Shown here: one piece after another, positions 56,033 through 64,000 of the stretch
How the letters are laid out: each line of letters starts with the position of its first letter
Numbering within the stretch: the first letter of the stretch is position 1
NCBI RefSeq assembly: GCF_000308815.1
Contig: NZ_BAFX01000138.1
Location: 1-64,000 of the forward strand
Direction: 5' to 3'
Source of the DNA: Nocardia concava NBRC 100430
GTDB lineage: Bacteria; Actinomycetota; Actinomycetes; Mycobacteriales; Mycobacteriaceae
DNA: 64,000 nt
Notes under the pieces: model-generated
Told to the model about the DNA's origin: nothing
Database searches by the model: none
What the model saw: only the letters and a program-made list of their open reading frames with translations
Translations under genes and position numbers: made by a program

Positions 56033-56793
56033 GGCTGGACCACCGCTCCCTTGCTGGTTGTCAGCGGCACCCGGGGCATCAGGCTCCCGGCCGCCACGCT
56101 CATCGCTTCCTCAGCGGCCGATTCCGCGTTGCGGGCCCGCTCGAACGACAGCAACTGCATCTCCACCGCGAGATCCACCCGCCGTACCTCCACCGTGGCC
56201 GGCGCGTCCAGCGCCAGGGCCGAGAAGCTCAGAATGCACTGCATGCCCGCGTCCACCAGCAGATCGCACACGCCCTGCGCGGCCATGTCGGGCACGGTGA
56301 TGACGGCGATGGTGGGCTCCAGAGTGGCCACCGCATCGGTCAATTCGGCCACATCGCGAACGACCAGTCCGCACACCACGGTCCCGATCACCGCCGGATC
56401 GTTGTCGAACAGCCCGACCATGGCGAAACCGCGGCGGCGGAAACCGCCGTAGCCGACCAGCGCCCGGCCCAGATGACCCGCGCCGACCAGCACCACCCGG
56501 TGCCCCTCGGACAGCCCGAGCACATCCTCGATGCGGTCGCGCAGCTTGATCACGTCATAACCGACACCGCGAACACCATTGGGCCCGAGGAACGAAAGAT
56601 CCTTGCGCAACTTCGCCGAACCGACACCCGCCGCGACAGCCAGTTCCTCACTCGATACGATGGCTACACCGTCGTCGGCGAGTACGGCGAGCACTCGGAG
56701 ATAGGTGGCCAGCCGGGCCACCGTGGCCTGCGGGATGTCCTTCTGCAGAGCCTTGGAGACGCCACTCGGCGGCGTCTCGTGCTGCTCTGTCAC
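56029..56793 (-). CDS. rex: Redox-sensing repressor Rex
   Basis: A 254-residue NADH/NAD+ sensor. The N-terminal winged helix (ATVARLATYLRVLAVLADDGVAIVSSEELAVAAGV and KLRKDLSFLGPNGVRGVGYDV, at residues about 23-80) and the C-terminal Rossmann domain (VVLVGAGHLGRALVGY, VGLFDNDPAVIGTVV) are both clear. Rex represses respiratory and heme genes when NADH is low. It is first in rex-hemA-hemC-hemD, an arrangement known from Streptomyces, and an operator lies 155 nt upstream. Confidence 0.95.
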   Translation of the reverse strand: MTEQHETPPSGVSKALQKDIPQATVARLATYLRVLAVLADDGVAIVSSEELAVAAGVGSAKLRKDLSFLGPNGVRGVGYDVIKLRDRIEDVLGLSEGHRVVLVGAGHLGRALVGYGGFRRRGFAMVGLFDNDPAVIGTVVCGLVVRDVAELTDAVATLEPTIAVITVPDMAAQGVCDLLVDAGMQCILSFSALALDAPATVEVRRVDLAVEMQLLSFERARNAESAAEEAMSVAAGSLMPRVPLTTSKGAVVQP

Positions 56794-56947
56794 GTCGCTT
56801 GCGCTCCTCGTCCGGCCGGGGGTGAGTGTCCGGGTTCTTTTGTCGACCCGACGCCGGGAGACCGTCGCGGTCCTTGCAGGCGAGGTCGAGTCAGGTTCAG
56901 GGGGTCGCTTCCGCTGAACGCGGGTTGCGTGCCACCACCGTAACCGC

Positions 56948-56965
56948 TTGTGAAGCCCTGCACAA
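56948..56965 (-). promoter_or_regulatory. Rex operator upstream of rex-hemACD
   Basis: TTGTGAAGCCCTGCACAA fits the Rex consensus TTGTGAA-N4-TTCACAA with one mismatch. A weaker element GTGA-N6-TCAC follows at 56971-56984. Both lie 155-190 nt upstream of the rex ATG. Confidence 0.8.
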
Positions 56966-57122
56966 AGTCGGTGAATTCAGTCACTTTGCGGCGGGCTCCG
57001 GCCCCGCGTTCATTCAACCCTCATCAGCGCGAACCCGCCACGGGACACACCGGACAGGACGGGTTCGAGGGGATCCGGGTTCGCGACCCGCTTCGCGACC
57101 CTCGAATTGCCCCTATCGCGCC

Positions 57123-57392
57123 CTATTTCGCGAGGTCGGCGCGCAGGCGGGGTTCGTCGACGTCGAAATAGCTGTGCTCGCGGCCGTCCAGCAGCACCAC
57201 CGGCAGCCGGTCCCCGTATTCGGCGCGCAGGCCCGGATCGGTGGCGGCCGCCTCGTCCACGTCCACGGTCGCGACCTCGATGCCGAACTCGGCGCAGATC
57301 GGCCGCAATTGTTCGAGTGCCGTATGGCACAGCCCGCAGCCGTTGCGGGTCAACAGAGTCACAGCATGTGGCGAATCGCTCATAGCCACCAT
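57123..57392 (-). CDS. Glutaredoxin-like protein
   Basis: An 89-residue thioredoxin-fold protein with the active site TRNGCGLCHTAL (CxxC at about residues 19-22) and the cis-proline element RLPVVLLDGRE. It resembles the DUF836/NrdH-like glutaredoxins that stand beside hemA in mycobacteria (Rv0508). It probably reduces disulfides using mycothiol or thioredoxin reductase. ATG 57392 has GGGAAG 7 nt upstream; ATG 57383 is the alternative. Confidence 0.85.
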   Translation of the reverse strand: MVAMSDSPHAVTLLTRNGCGLCHTALEQLRPICAEFGIEVATVDVDEAAATDPGLRAEYGDRLPVVLLDGREHSYFDVDEPRLRADLAK

Positions 57393-57484
57393 CTAACAAC
57401 TTCCCGTTATGTCGATCGCCGTCTACGTTGTGGCCACCGGCGGGCGTTACTGTTGACTTGTCGCGCTAACAGGCGGAGGTACTG

Positions 57485-58531
57485 GTGCCGGAACGTTCGA
57501 AAGAGCAGGGGACGAGCTTCATCGCGGGACGCTTCGGTGAATTCCCGGCGCGCTGGGGTCAGGGCCTGCAGGATCTGCAGGATCAGTTCACCCGCATCAC
57601 GCGCAGCCCCTTCGGTCCCAGCGAGGAAGAGGTCCGCGCCAACCTGGCCGGTGAGGCCAGCGCCGATGCCGCCATCGCCCTGCACGATGCCGAGCTCGCG
57701 CTGCAGGCGCAGGGCGACGAGGACGACGAGACGCCGACCCCCTCGGTCCCCCGCGACCTGACCGCCGCGGCCTTCTTCGATGTCGACAACACCATGGTGC
57801 AGGGCGCGTCCATCGTGCACTTCGCCCGCGGGCTGGCCGCGCGCAAATACTTCAAGACCTCCGACCTGGTCGATATGGCCTGGAAGCAGGTCAAATTCCG
57901 GGTGACCGGCAAGGAGAGCCACTCGGATATGGCCTCCGGCAAGGAGAAAGCGCTCTCCTTCATCGCGGGCCGCCCCACCGCCGAACTCGCCGCCCTCGGC
58001 GAGGAGATCTACGACGAGATCATCGCCGACAAGATCTGGCCGGGGACGCGGGCGCTGGCGCAGATGCACCTGGACGCGGGCCAGCAGGTGTGGCTGGTGA
58101 CCGCGACGCCGGTGGAGCTGGCGCAGGTGATCGCCAAGCGGCTGGGCCTGACCGGCGCGCTGGGCACGGTCGCCGAGAGCGAGGACGGCATCTTCACCGG
58201 CCGCCTCGTCGGCGACATCCTGCACGGACTGGGCAAGGCGCACGCGGTGCGCACCCTGGCCATCCGCGAGGGCCTGAACCTCAAGCGCTGCACCGCCTAT
58301 TCCGACAGCCACAATGACGTGCCCATGCTCTCGCTGGTCGGCACCGCGGTGGCCATCAATCCGGACGCGGATCTGCGCGAGGTCGCCAAGAACCGAGGCT
58401 GGGAGATCCGCGACTTCCGCACCGGCCGCAAGGCCGCGAAAGTCGGTGTGCCCACGGCCATCGCGCTCGGCGCGGCGGGCGGCGCGGCAGCGGCGGTGCT
58501 ATCCCGCAAACGGGAAGCCAAGGCGAGTTAG
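57485..58531 (+). CDS. HAD-family phosphatase, SerB1-like
   Basis: A 348-residue HAD-IB hydrolase. The nucleophile motif AAFFDVDNTMVQG lies at about residues 95-107; VWLVTATPVELAQVIAKRLG is motif II and AYSDSHNDVPMLSLVG is motif IV. It resembles mycobacterial SerB1 (Rv0505c), annotated as phosphoserine phosphatase, although the true substrate may be a phospholipid or glycerol phosphate. The N-terminal 90 residues are polar, and the C-terminus ends in a short hydrophobic Gly/Ala helix and a basic tail, suggesting membrane contact. GTG start at 57485. Confidence 0.88.
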   Translation: MPERSKEQGTSFIAGRFGEFPARWGQGLQDLQDQFTRITRSPFGPSEEEVRANLAGEASADAAIALHDAELALQAQGDEDDETPTPSVPRDLTAAAFFDVDNTMVQGASIVHFARGLAARKYFKTSDLVDMAWKQVKFRVTGKESHSDMASGKEKALSFIAGRPTAELAALGEEIYDEIIADKIWPGTRALAQMHLDAGQQVWLVTATPVELAQVIAKRLGLTGALGTVAESEDGIFTGRLVGDILHGLGKAHAVRTLAIREGLNLKRCTAYSDSHNDVPMLSLVGTAVAINPDADLREVAKNRGWEIRDFRTGRKAAKVGVPTAIALGAAGGAAAAVLSRKREAKAS

Positions 58532-58551
58532 GCCAAGCTTGAAAAATGAAC

Positions 58552-58577
58552 CGGCCCGGTCCAATTGGACCGGGCCG
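58552..58577. terminator. Perfect palindromic terminator
   Basis: A 26-bp perfect palindrome: arms CGGCCCGGTCC and complement around AATT. It lies 20 nt after the phosphatase gene and 22 nt from the end of the convergent acyltransferase gene. Confidence 0.8.
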
Positions 58578-58599
58578 TTCGTATGTTTGTGCGAAAAAT

Positions 58600-59625
58600 C
58601 TAGCCCGTGAACGGATTACGGCGCTTGATCAGATTCTTGTACAGGGTGCCCTGAATGGTTTCCCGGACCTGATCGGTGATTTCGAACATCGTCATCGGAT
58701 CATCCGCATCCGCGGGTTCGTATCCGGCCGTCGAAATCGGCTCGCCGAATTCGACATACCACTTGGACGGGAACGGAATCGCGCCCAGCGGCCCCAGATG
58801 CGGGAACAGCGGCGTCACCGGGAAATACGGGATACCGAGCAGGCGCGCCAACGGCTTGAGATCGGCGAGCTTGGGATAGATCTCCTCCGAACCCACGATC
58901 GAGCACGGAATGATCGGCACACCCGTGCGCACCGCCGCCGAGACGAAACCGCCACGGCCGAAACGCTGCAGCTTGTACCGGTCCGAATACGGCTTGCCGA
59001 TGCCCTTGTAGCCCTCGGGGAACACGCCCGCGACTTCGCCCGCGCGCAACAGCCTTTCGGCGTCGGCCGGGCAGGCCAGGGTGTGCCCGGCCTTGCGGGC
59101 CAGGCCGCCGATGATCGGCGTCTCGAAGATCAGGTCGGCCGCCAGGATGCGCAGCGCGCGCTGCTTGGGATGGCGGTCGTGCACGGCCAGCTGCAGCATC
59201 AGCCCGTCCAGCGGCACCGTGCCGGCGTGGTTGGCCACGATCAGCGCGCCGCCCACCTCGGGAATGTTCTCGATGCCCGACACCTCGACCCGGAACCACA
59301 GATCCGAGAGCGGCCGCAGCATCGGGAGGATGACCGACTCGAGCAGGTGCTCGTCCAGACCGAACTCGTCGACCTGGTAGTCGCCGGTGAGCCGACGGCG
59401 CGCGAAATCGGCGGTGTAGCGGACCCCCTCCGCCACGGACCCCCGAATCAGCTCACCCAGCGACTTGGGCTGACGCGCTTCGACTTCGGCGAGCCGATCG
59501 GTCAGCGAGGTCACCGGGGTGAGCGCGGCCGGTTCCCCCTGCGGCCACACCCGAGGCGACGGGCGGTGGTGCCGCGCCTCGAAATCCACGTCGTGAAGTC
59601 GAATCACCTTCGCTACGTCACTCAT
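58600..59625 (-). CDS. PlsC-like acyltransferase
   Basis: A 341-residue lysophospholipid acyltransferase-family protein (Rv0502-like). The catalytic motif NHAGTVPLDG (an NHxGxxxxD variant of HxxxxD) is at about residue 132, and the substrate motif VFPEGYKGIGKPYSDRYKLQRF contains the family FPEG element; GVPIIPCSIVG is motif III. It probably acylates lysophosphatidate or another lipid. The ATG at 59625 overlaps the stop of the epimerase gene by 4 nt. Confidence 0.9.
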   Translation of the reverse strand: MSDVAKVIRLHDVDFEARHHRPSPRVWPQGEPAALTPVTSLTDRLAEVEARQPKSLGELIRGSVAEGVRYTADFARRRLTGDYQVDEFGLDEHLLESVILPMLRPLSDLWFRVEVSGIENIPEVGGALIVANHAGTVPLDGLMLQLAVHDRHPKQRALRILAADLIFETPIIGGLARKAGHTLACPADAERLLRAGEVAGVFPEGYKGIGKPYSDRYKLQRFGRGGFVSAAVRTGVPIIPCSIVGSEEIYPKLADLKPLARLLGIPYFPVTPLFPHLGPLGAIPFPSKWYVEFGEPISTAGYEPADADDPMTMFEITDQVRETIQGTLYKNLIKRRNPFTG

Positions 59626-60704
59626 TGGTGTGCTCCCGTCCCGGCCCCGAGCAGGCCGAGAAGTTTGTTCTCTGCGGCGTCGATCCACGCGGGATCGATC
59701 ACGGGCCGCAACGCTGCGCCCCCTATGAAGTCGTCGAATGCCTGCACCGTGGTCCAGCGCGGTTGGAATCCGAGTTCGGTGCGCATCCGGGTGGTGTCCA
59801 GACCGCAGCCGAAATGGAAGTAGTCGATCTGCTCGGCGGTGAACTCGCGCATCACCGGACCCATGAGAGTCCTTCCGGCGGTGCGGAATACCGCGTACGG
59901 GACCGGTAGCTCGATCCGCCCGGCCCGGCGGATGGCCTGCGACAGCGCCATGGCGCCGTCCCCGGCCACATTGAAGGTGCCACCCGGGGCGGTCATTGCC
60001 CCGTGTACCAGGGCGGCGATGCCGTCCTCCTCGTGCAGCAGCTGCATGCGCGGATCGCGCCCCAGGATCGTGGGCGTGATCGGCGAACGGAAATACTGCA
60101 CACCGCGTTTGGCCAACTGCGGACCCACGATCGGCGGAAATCGCAGAATGGCCGCCGAGATATCCGGACGACGCCGCGCCAGACCGCGGACGAAACCCTC
60201 CACCTCGACCATATCGCGCGCGAACCAGCCGCGCGGCGGCGTGCGCGCGCTCATTTCCTCGGTGAATTTCACCGGATCCTTGGCGCTGCACCCGTAGACG
60301 GCGGAGGAGGAGCGCACCACCACCCGCCGCACACTGGAAGCCTTGCGGCACACCGCGAACAGCTGCATGGCGCCCAGTACGTTCATATCCTTCATGGCGG
60401 CGCGACCGCCGCCGGACGGCGGCCGCGACAGCGCGGCGGGATGCACCACCGTGTCCACCTGATTACCGTCGATCACCTTGCGGATCAACGGATTTCGAAT
60501 ATCGGCGCGCACGAATTCGGCGCGGCCCATGCGGCGCAGCAACTCCCGGCTGGGCTGCTTGGCGTCCACGGCGATGATGCGCTCGACGGCAGGGTCGGCC
60601 GCCAGGCGGGCCACCACATTGCCTCCGAAGAACCGGCTCGCACCGGTCACCATCACCACCTTGGGCGCCTGCCCGTCCCGGGTCCCTGCCGCACCGGATC
60701 CCAC
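59622..60704 (-). CDS. NAD-dependent epimerase/dehydratase (Rv0501-like)
   Basis: A 360-residue extended SDR protein. The Rossmann motif is VVMVTGASRFFGGNVVARL, the second element RIIAVDAKQPS, and the active-site region SSSAVYGCSAKDP with a serine triad; the following YxxxK is not conserved (WFARDMVEVEGFVR), so catalysis may differ from classical epimerases. Annotated as GalE2 in M. tuberculosis. GTG 60704 follows a GGGGG; the frame is open to 60773. It is followed by the acyltransferase gene with ATGA overlap. Confidence 0.82.
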   Translation of the reverse strand: MGSGAAGTRDGQAPKVVMVTGASRFFGGNVVARLAADPAVERIIAVDAKQPSRELLRRMGRAEFVRADIRNPLIRKVIDGNQVDTVVHPAALSRPPSGGGRAAMKDMNVLGAMQLFAVCRKASSVRRVVVRSSSAVYGCSAKDPVKFTEEMSARTPPRGWFARDMVEVEGFVRGLARRRPDISAAILRFPPIVGPQLAKRGVQYFRSPITPTILGRDPRMQLLHEEDGIAALVHGAMTAPGGTFNVAGDGAMALSQAIRRAGRIELPVPYAVFRTAGRTLMGPVMREFTAEQIDYFHFGCGLDTTRMRTELGFQPRWTTVQAFDDFIGGAALRPVIDPAWIDAAENKLLGLLGAGTGAHQ

Positions 60705-60828
60705 TCGCAGCCCCCATGTTTTGCTGTATCCGTTATTCCCGCGCTCCCAGAGTAACCGGCCGGTAGGGGGCATCCGAAGGGTATTAACCAGGATCTAACG
60801 ATGACTTCAATCACCTGATAAATGACGA

Positions 60829-60855
60829 AAGCCCGCCACCGACGGTGACGGGCTT
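60829..60855 (-). terminator. Terminator after the bS22 gene
   Basis: 12-bp stem with one mismatch (arms AAGCCCGCCACC and GGTGACGGGCTT), loop GAC. Read on the minus strand it is followed by TCGTCATTTATC, 16 nt after the bS22 stop. Confidence 0.8.
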
Positions 60856-60871
60856 CCAGCTACGCAAGGGC

Positions 60872-60973
60872 TTACTTGCCGAGTTTGCGACGCTGAACAC
60901 GCGTGCGGCGAAGCAGCTTGCGGTGCTTCTTCTTCGACATGCGCTTGCGGCGCTTCTTGATCACAGAACCCAT
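60872..60973 (-). CDS. Ribosomal protein bS22 (AURKAIP1/COX24-like)
   Basis: A 33-residue, extremely basic protein beginning [19 protein letters not shown] and ending QRRKLGK. It matches the small subunit protein bS22 known from mycobacterial ribosomes, previously annotated as a COX24/AURKAIP1 domain protein. GAGG lies 9 nt upstream of the ATG. It is flanked by an HTH gene and the epimerase gene, in the same order as Rv0500A-Rv0500B-Rv0501. Confidence 0.93.
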
Positions 60974-61172
60974 AGGGTTGTTCCTCGCGTTCTCTCGGGT
61001 CATCCCCGCTGCCGCGGGGTGCACACTGTCTGACCCTGCACAGTCCCTACCCGATACGGGCCGATATGGACCCGGCGGCACCACCGGCACGTACAGGATG
61101 CCGGTCCATGCTACCGGGCCACTCTCGGGCGAACGAAACGGGTGGGGCTGATCGCCTACCCGGAGCCGCTAC

Positions 61173-61418
61173 CTACCCCGCATCGAAGTAGGACGTCTCC
61201 AGATAGTCGTGCACCGCCTTGGCGTGCACCCGGAAGGAACGCCCCACCCGCACCGCGGGCAGCTCTCCCGAATGCACCAGCCGGTACACCGTCATTTTGG
61301 ATACCCGCATCAGATTCGCGACCTCGGCGACGGTGAGGAACTGTGTACCTCCGCCGATGACCGAGCTGGCGTTGATTGGGCTGTTTCCGGACCTCGCTTG
61401 GCTGTTTCCAGACATCAT
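61173..61418 (-). CDS. Excisionase-like MerR-type HTH protein (Rv0500A-like)
   Basis: An 81-residue DNA-binding protein. After 25 polar residues comes the helix-turn-helix QFLTVAEVANLMRVSKMTVYRLVHSGELPAVRVGRSFRVHAKAVHDYLE (about residues 28-74), of the excisionase/BldC type. It is a chromosomal regulator conserved next to proC in mycobacteria and nocardiae, not a phage relic. It starts at 61418 or 61415 (ATGATG), with GGAGG 11 nt upstream. Target unknown. Confidence 0.88.
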   Translation of the reverse strand: MMSGNSQARSGNSPINASSVIGGGTQFLTVAEVANLMRVSKMTVYRLVHSGELPAVRVGRSFRVHAKAVHDYLETSYFDAG

Positions 61419-61627
61419 TGCGCCACTGACCTCCGGCACGTCCGCGCCGCCGGCTTCCCCACCGGCGGAACAGACACGCACGTGCTCCTTGAAGCTTAGC
61501 GGGACCAGTGGGATTGCTGCGACGGGTGTGAGAAATCAGCCTTTGCTGTGGCGAGTCGGCCTTCGGCAGCAAACTAGCAACCGAGCAGTATTGGAATGCG
61601 GCGAGCGCACTCGCCGCACCTTCAACG

Positions 61628-62446
61628 TTAGTCCGAGACGGCGCCGAGTTCGACGGAACGGCGTTTTGCGGCGTGCAGCGCATCGTGGAAAGCCGAACGC
61701 ACCGCGCCCCGCTCCAACTCCCGCAGACCCGCCGCGGTGGTGCCCGCGGGCGAGGTGACGGCGGCACGCAATTCCGGAGCAGACTGGCCCGACTCGTCGA
61801 GCAGGGCGGCCGAACCGAGCATGGTCTGCACCACCAGCTGGGTGGCCACATCGCGGGTCAGGCCCAGGCCCACCGAGGCGTCGATCATGGCCTCGACGAT
61901 CAGGAAGAAGTACGCCGGGCCCGAGCCCGACACCGCGGTCACCGCGTCCAGCTGGGACTCGGTGACGGTGACGACCTTGCCCACCGACTCCAGCATCTCG
62001 GTGACCAACGTCAGCTGCTCCTTGCGGGCGTAGCGGCCGGGGGCGATCGCACTCATGCCCTGGCCCACCAGCATCGGGGTGTTGGGCATGACCCGGACCA
62101 CCGGGAAACCGGCGGGCAGCCGGGACTCCATGCGGGAGGTCGGCACCCCGGCCGCCAGCGACACCAGCACCTGATCGTGGTCGTCACCGAGTTCGGCCTT
62201 GCCCAGTTCGGCGACCACGCCGTCGACGTCGTTCGGCTTGACCGCGATCACGATGAGGTCCGCGGACTTGGCGGCATCGGCGATGTCGTCGGTAGCGCGA
62301 ATCCCGAACCGCTCCGCCAGCAACTCCGCACGCGTGGCAACCGGCTCCACCACGACCAGATCCTTGCTTGCCCGCCCGGCCTCCAACAGCCCGGCGATCA
62401 ACGCCTCCCCGATCCGGCCTCCGCCGATTACCGCAATCCTCGTCAT
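61628..62446 (-). CDS. proC: ProC, pyrroline-5-carboxylate reductase
   Basis: A 272-residue enzyme for the last step of proline synthesis. The dinucleotide motif IAVIGGGRIGEALIAGLL is at the N-terminus, VVRVMPNTPMLVGQGMSAI in the middle, and the dimerisation/substrate motif DAVTAVSGSGPAYFFLIVEAM with TSPAGTTAAGLRELE near the end. It lies 27 nt downstream of the thioesterase gene, so the two may be co-transcribed. Confidence 0.96.
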   Translation of the reverse strand: MTRIAVIGGGRIGEALIAGLLEAGRASKDLVVVEPVATRAELLAERFGIRATDDIADAAKSADLIVIAVKPNDVDGVVAELGKAELGDDHDQVLVSLAAGVPTSRMESRLPAGFPVVRVMPNTPMLVGQGMSAIAPGRYARKEQLTLVTEMLESVGKVVTVTESQLDAVTAVSGSGPAYFFLIVEAMIDASVGLGLTRDVATQLVVQTMLGSAALLDESGQSAPELRAAVTSPAGTTAAGLRELERGAVRSAFHDALHAAKRRSVELGAVSD

Positions 62447-62473
62447 GGCATTAAAGGCTAGCGGTGCAGGTGA

Positions 62474-63370
62474 TTACCTCGGCTGGGGGATCAATGCCAG
62501 CTGGCGGCTCTGGGCGACGATGGCGCCGGTGGAGTCGATGACGAGTTGGTCCTCGTCGAACATGCGGTGGCCTACCTCGCGGGAATGGGCGATGACGCGC
62601 AGCCAGCCGGGGGCCGGGCGGCGGCGCAGGTAGGTGGTCATCTGGACGGTGGGGGCCCAGCCGAAGTGGCCGAGGTTCATGGGGACCGGCGGGCTCATGT
62701 CGGCGGCCATCATGGCGAAGAAGGCGGAGACGTCGGGGTCCTGCTCGTCGCCGTCGAGGGGGCGGATCCAGAGGCGCAGGCGCGGTTCGGATTTCTCGCC
62801 CGCGAGAAAGCTCGCCCATTCGGTGTCGATGGCGACCGAGGAGCCCCGGGCGACATGGACGAGTTTGCCCATGGGGTTGCGCTCGTCGTAGGCGAGGGCG
62901 CCGGCGGAGGGTTCGGCGGGCATATCGCCGGCGTGGTCGGCCGCGTACTGCGGCGCATTGTCGTCAAGGTGGCTGAACGTGAAGGCGGTGTGCACCAGGG
63001 TGCGGCCGTTCTGGATCAGGCTCGCGTCGAGGAGGGCGATCTGGCGGCCCAGCTTGCGGGTGCGGACCTCGTACTCGACCGCGCCGGGATCGGGGGCGCC
63101 GAGGAAGTCGGTGCTCGCCGAGACGGGGAACATGGCGGCCTGCTCGGGGGCGGTGCGGCGCAGCCATTCGGTGGCGGCGGCCGCGCTGCCGGCGACGATG
63201 GTGCCGCCGTGCACCTTGGGGCCGATGGTCCAGGTCGGGTCGATCTCGCCCGCGAAACGGCCGACATCGGGAGTGTCCGAATCGAGTTCGGTCATGCGGC
63301 AGACGCGACTGAACGGCGCGTTCGCCAGCTCGCTCGCCGAATCCAAATCGACGGTCAACTCCGTTGTCAT
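62474..63370 (-). CDS. Acyl-CoA thioesterase-family protein
   Basis: A 298-residue double hot-dog protein (TesB-like, Rv0499-like). The two halves are visible: RFAGEIDPTWTIGPKVHGGTIVAGSAAAATEW and, in the second, NLGHFGWAPTVQMTTYLRRRPAPGWLRV with LIPQPR at the end. It probably hydrolyses acyl-CoA; chain length unknown. ATG 63370 has GGAAGGA 6 nt upstream. Confidence 0.85.
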   Translation of the reverse strand: MTTELTVDLDSASELANAPFSRVCRMTELDSDTPDVGRFAGEIDPTWTIGPKVHGGTIVAGSAAAATEWLRRTAPEQAAMFPVSASTDFLGAPDPGAVEYEVRTRKLGRQIALLDASLIQNGRTLVHTAFTFSHLDDNAPQYAADHAGDMPAEPSAGALAYDERNPMGKLVHVARGSSVAIDTEWASFLAGEKSEPRLRLWIRPLDGDEQDPDVSAFFAMMAADMSPPVPMNLGHFGWAPTVQMTTYLRRRPAPGWLRVIAHSREVGHRMFDEDQLVIDSTGAIVAQSRQLALIPQPR

Positions 63371-63472
63371 CCGCTGCTGTCCTTCCACTGTGGTTTGTAC
63401 AGCGTAAACGGAGGCCGCGATCATTCCACCGGGGTGGTGGGATGAATCACCCGAACCATCGGAAAAGAAAAA

Positions 63473-64000
63473 TCAGCCGCGGTGGGCGGCGGTCGGTTCC
63501 GGGGTCGGCGCGGGGGTGAAATTGTTCAGGTGCTCGCGGGCGAAGGTCAGGGCGCGGTTGAGCATGGCGGCGCGGGCGGAGGTGGTGCGGGCGGTCTGGG
63601 TGTTGATCTCGATGACGGCCTGGCCCTCGAAACCGTTGCGGACCAACATTTCACAGAGCTCGGCCACCGGCTGGGTGCCCTCGCCGGGGATGAGGTGCTC
63701 GTCGGTGGCGGCGCCACGGCCGTCGGCCAGGTGCAGGTGGGTGAGGCCGGAACCCATGCGGCCCGCCAGGATCAGCGGATCCATGCCCGCGGTGGCGGTG
63801 TGCGAGGTGTCGAGGGTGTAGTGCCGGAAGCCGACATCGGTGGGGTCGTAGGAGGGGCTGAAGGTAGTGATGGAGGGGCCCGGGCCGCCGCGGCGTTCCA
63901 GGCGCTGGATCGAGCTGCCGCGGAACAGCGTGTCGGCGCGCATCGGGAACATGTTCTCCACGGCCACCGCGACCGGACTCGAATTCTCCAGTTCGGCAAC
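63473..64000 (-). CDS. Sugar phosphate isomerase/epimerase family protein (partial)
   Basis: The C-terminal 175 residues of an AP endonuclease 2/xylose isomerase-like TIM barrel (Rv0498-like). ENMFPMRADTLFRG, YTLDTSHTATAGMDPLILAGRMG and LTHLHLADGRGAATDEHLIPGEG show the metal-binding Asp and His and the loop of the family; FEGQAVIEINTQ follows. The N-terminus lies beyond the window. Substrate unknown. Confidence 0.85.
   Translation of the reverse strand, partial: VAELENSSPVAVAVENMFPMRADTLFRGSSIQRLERRGGPGPSITTFSPSYDPTDVGFRHYTLDTSHTATAGMDPLILAGRMGSGLTHLHLADGRGAATDEHLIPGEGTQPVAELCEMLVRNGFEGQAVIEINTQTARTTSARAAMLNRALTFAREHLNNFTPAPTPEPTAAHRG

Noticed and set aside
1..64000. tRNA, rRNA, CRISPR, insertion sequences, prophage
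   Set aside because: No cloverleaf with a TTCGA-type arm, no regularly spaced direct repeats and no transposase, integrase or phage structural protein was seen. The holin-like protein and the excisionase-like HTH are chromosomal families, not phage remains.

Overview
The window is 64 kb of high-GC actinobacterial chromosome, most likely Nocardia or a close mycolate-producing relative. Evidence: long high-GC codons with frequent GTG starts, an antigen 85-like mycolyltransferase, a KstR-type operator at a 3-ketosteroid hydroxylase gene, a DtxR/IdeR iron box, the 33-residue ribosomal protein bS22, and a gene order that, from my memory of M. tuberculosis, follows Rv0558 (menG) back to Rv0498 in reverse. 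No tRNA, rRNA, CRISPR array, prophage, transposase or insertion sequence was recognised.

Layout. 1-3.7 kb: 3' part of an NCS1 permease gene, a VOC protein, a DUF2505-like protein, a DUF3592-like protein and menG. 3.8-12.6 kb: accessory block with a fused nitrate reductase/flavoprotein reductase, a mycolyltransferase-like esterase, an aldo/keto reductase with a divergent TetR, a TIGR03086-like protein and two small proteins. 12.7-20.7 kb: menD, an iron-regulated siderophore-interacting protein, menB, a VOC protein, pitA, a membrane protein, a DUF3349 protein and menE. 20.8-29.1 kb: accessory block with a two-gene ABC exporter, a DsbA-like/CcdA-like thiol pair, a giant SARP-STAND regulator and an SRPBCC protein. 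29.3-34.2 kb: menA, holin-like protein, an HTH/Clp-N pair, an XRE regulator, a Cds1-like PLP enzyme and a DUF4229 protein. 34.4-40.6 kb: bldC, TetR/Dabb, TetR/tautomerase, kshA and a GT39 protein. 40.7-47.3 kb: the cytochrome c maturation operon hemL-mutase-tlpA-ccdA-resB-ccsB. 47.6-51.8 kb: small secreted and membrane proteins and hemB. 52.0-57.4 kb: rex-hemA-hemC-hemD operon and a glutaredoxin. 57.5-64 kb: SerB-like HAD phosphatase, PlsC-like acyltransferase, NAD-dependent epimerase, bS22, excisionase-like HTH, proC, thioesterase and a sugar phosphate isomerase (partial).

Functional theme. The conserved skeleton builds the respiratory chain: menaquinone (menG, D, B, E, A), heme (hemL, A, B, C, D under the NADH/NAD+ sensor Rex) and cytochrome c assembly (tlpA, ccdA, resB, ccsB). 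Accessory loci sit between these and carry most of the recognisable local regulation: TetR operators as paired palindromes, a KstR box, an iron box, and twin palindromes in front of a tiny HTH gene coupled to a Clp N-domain protein. The HTH/Clp-N pair, the DsbA/CcdA pair and the nested inverted repeat upstream of hemL are the least described items.
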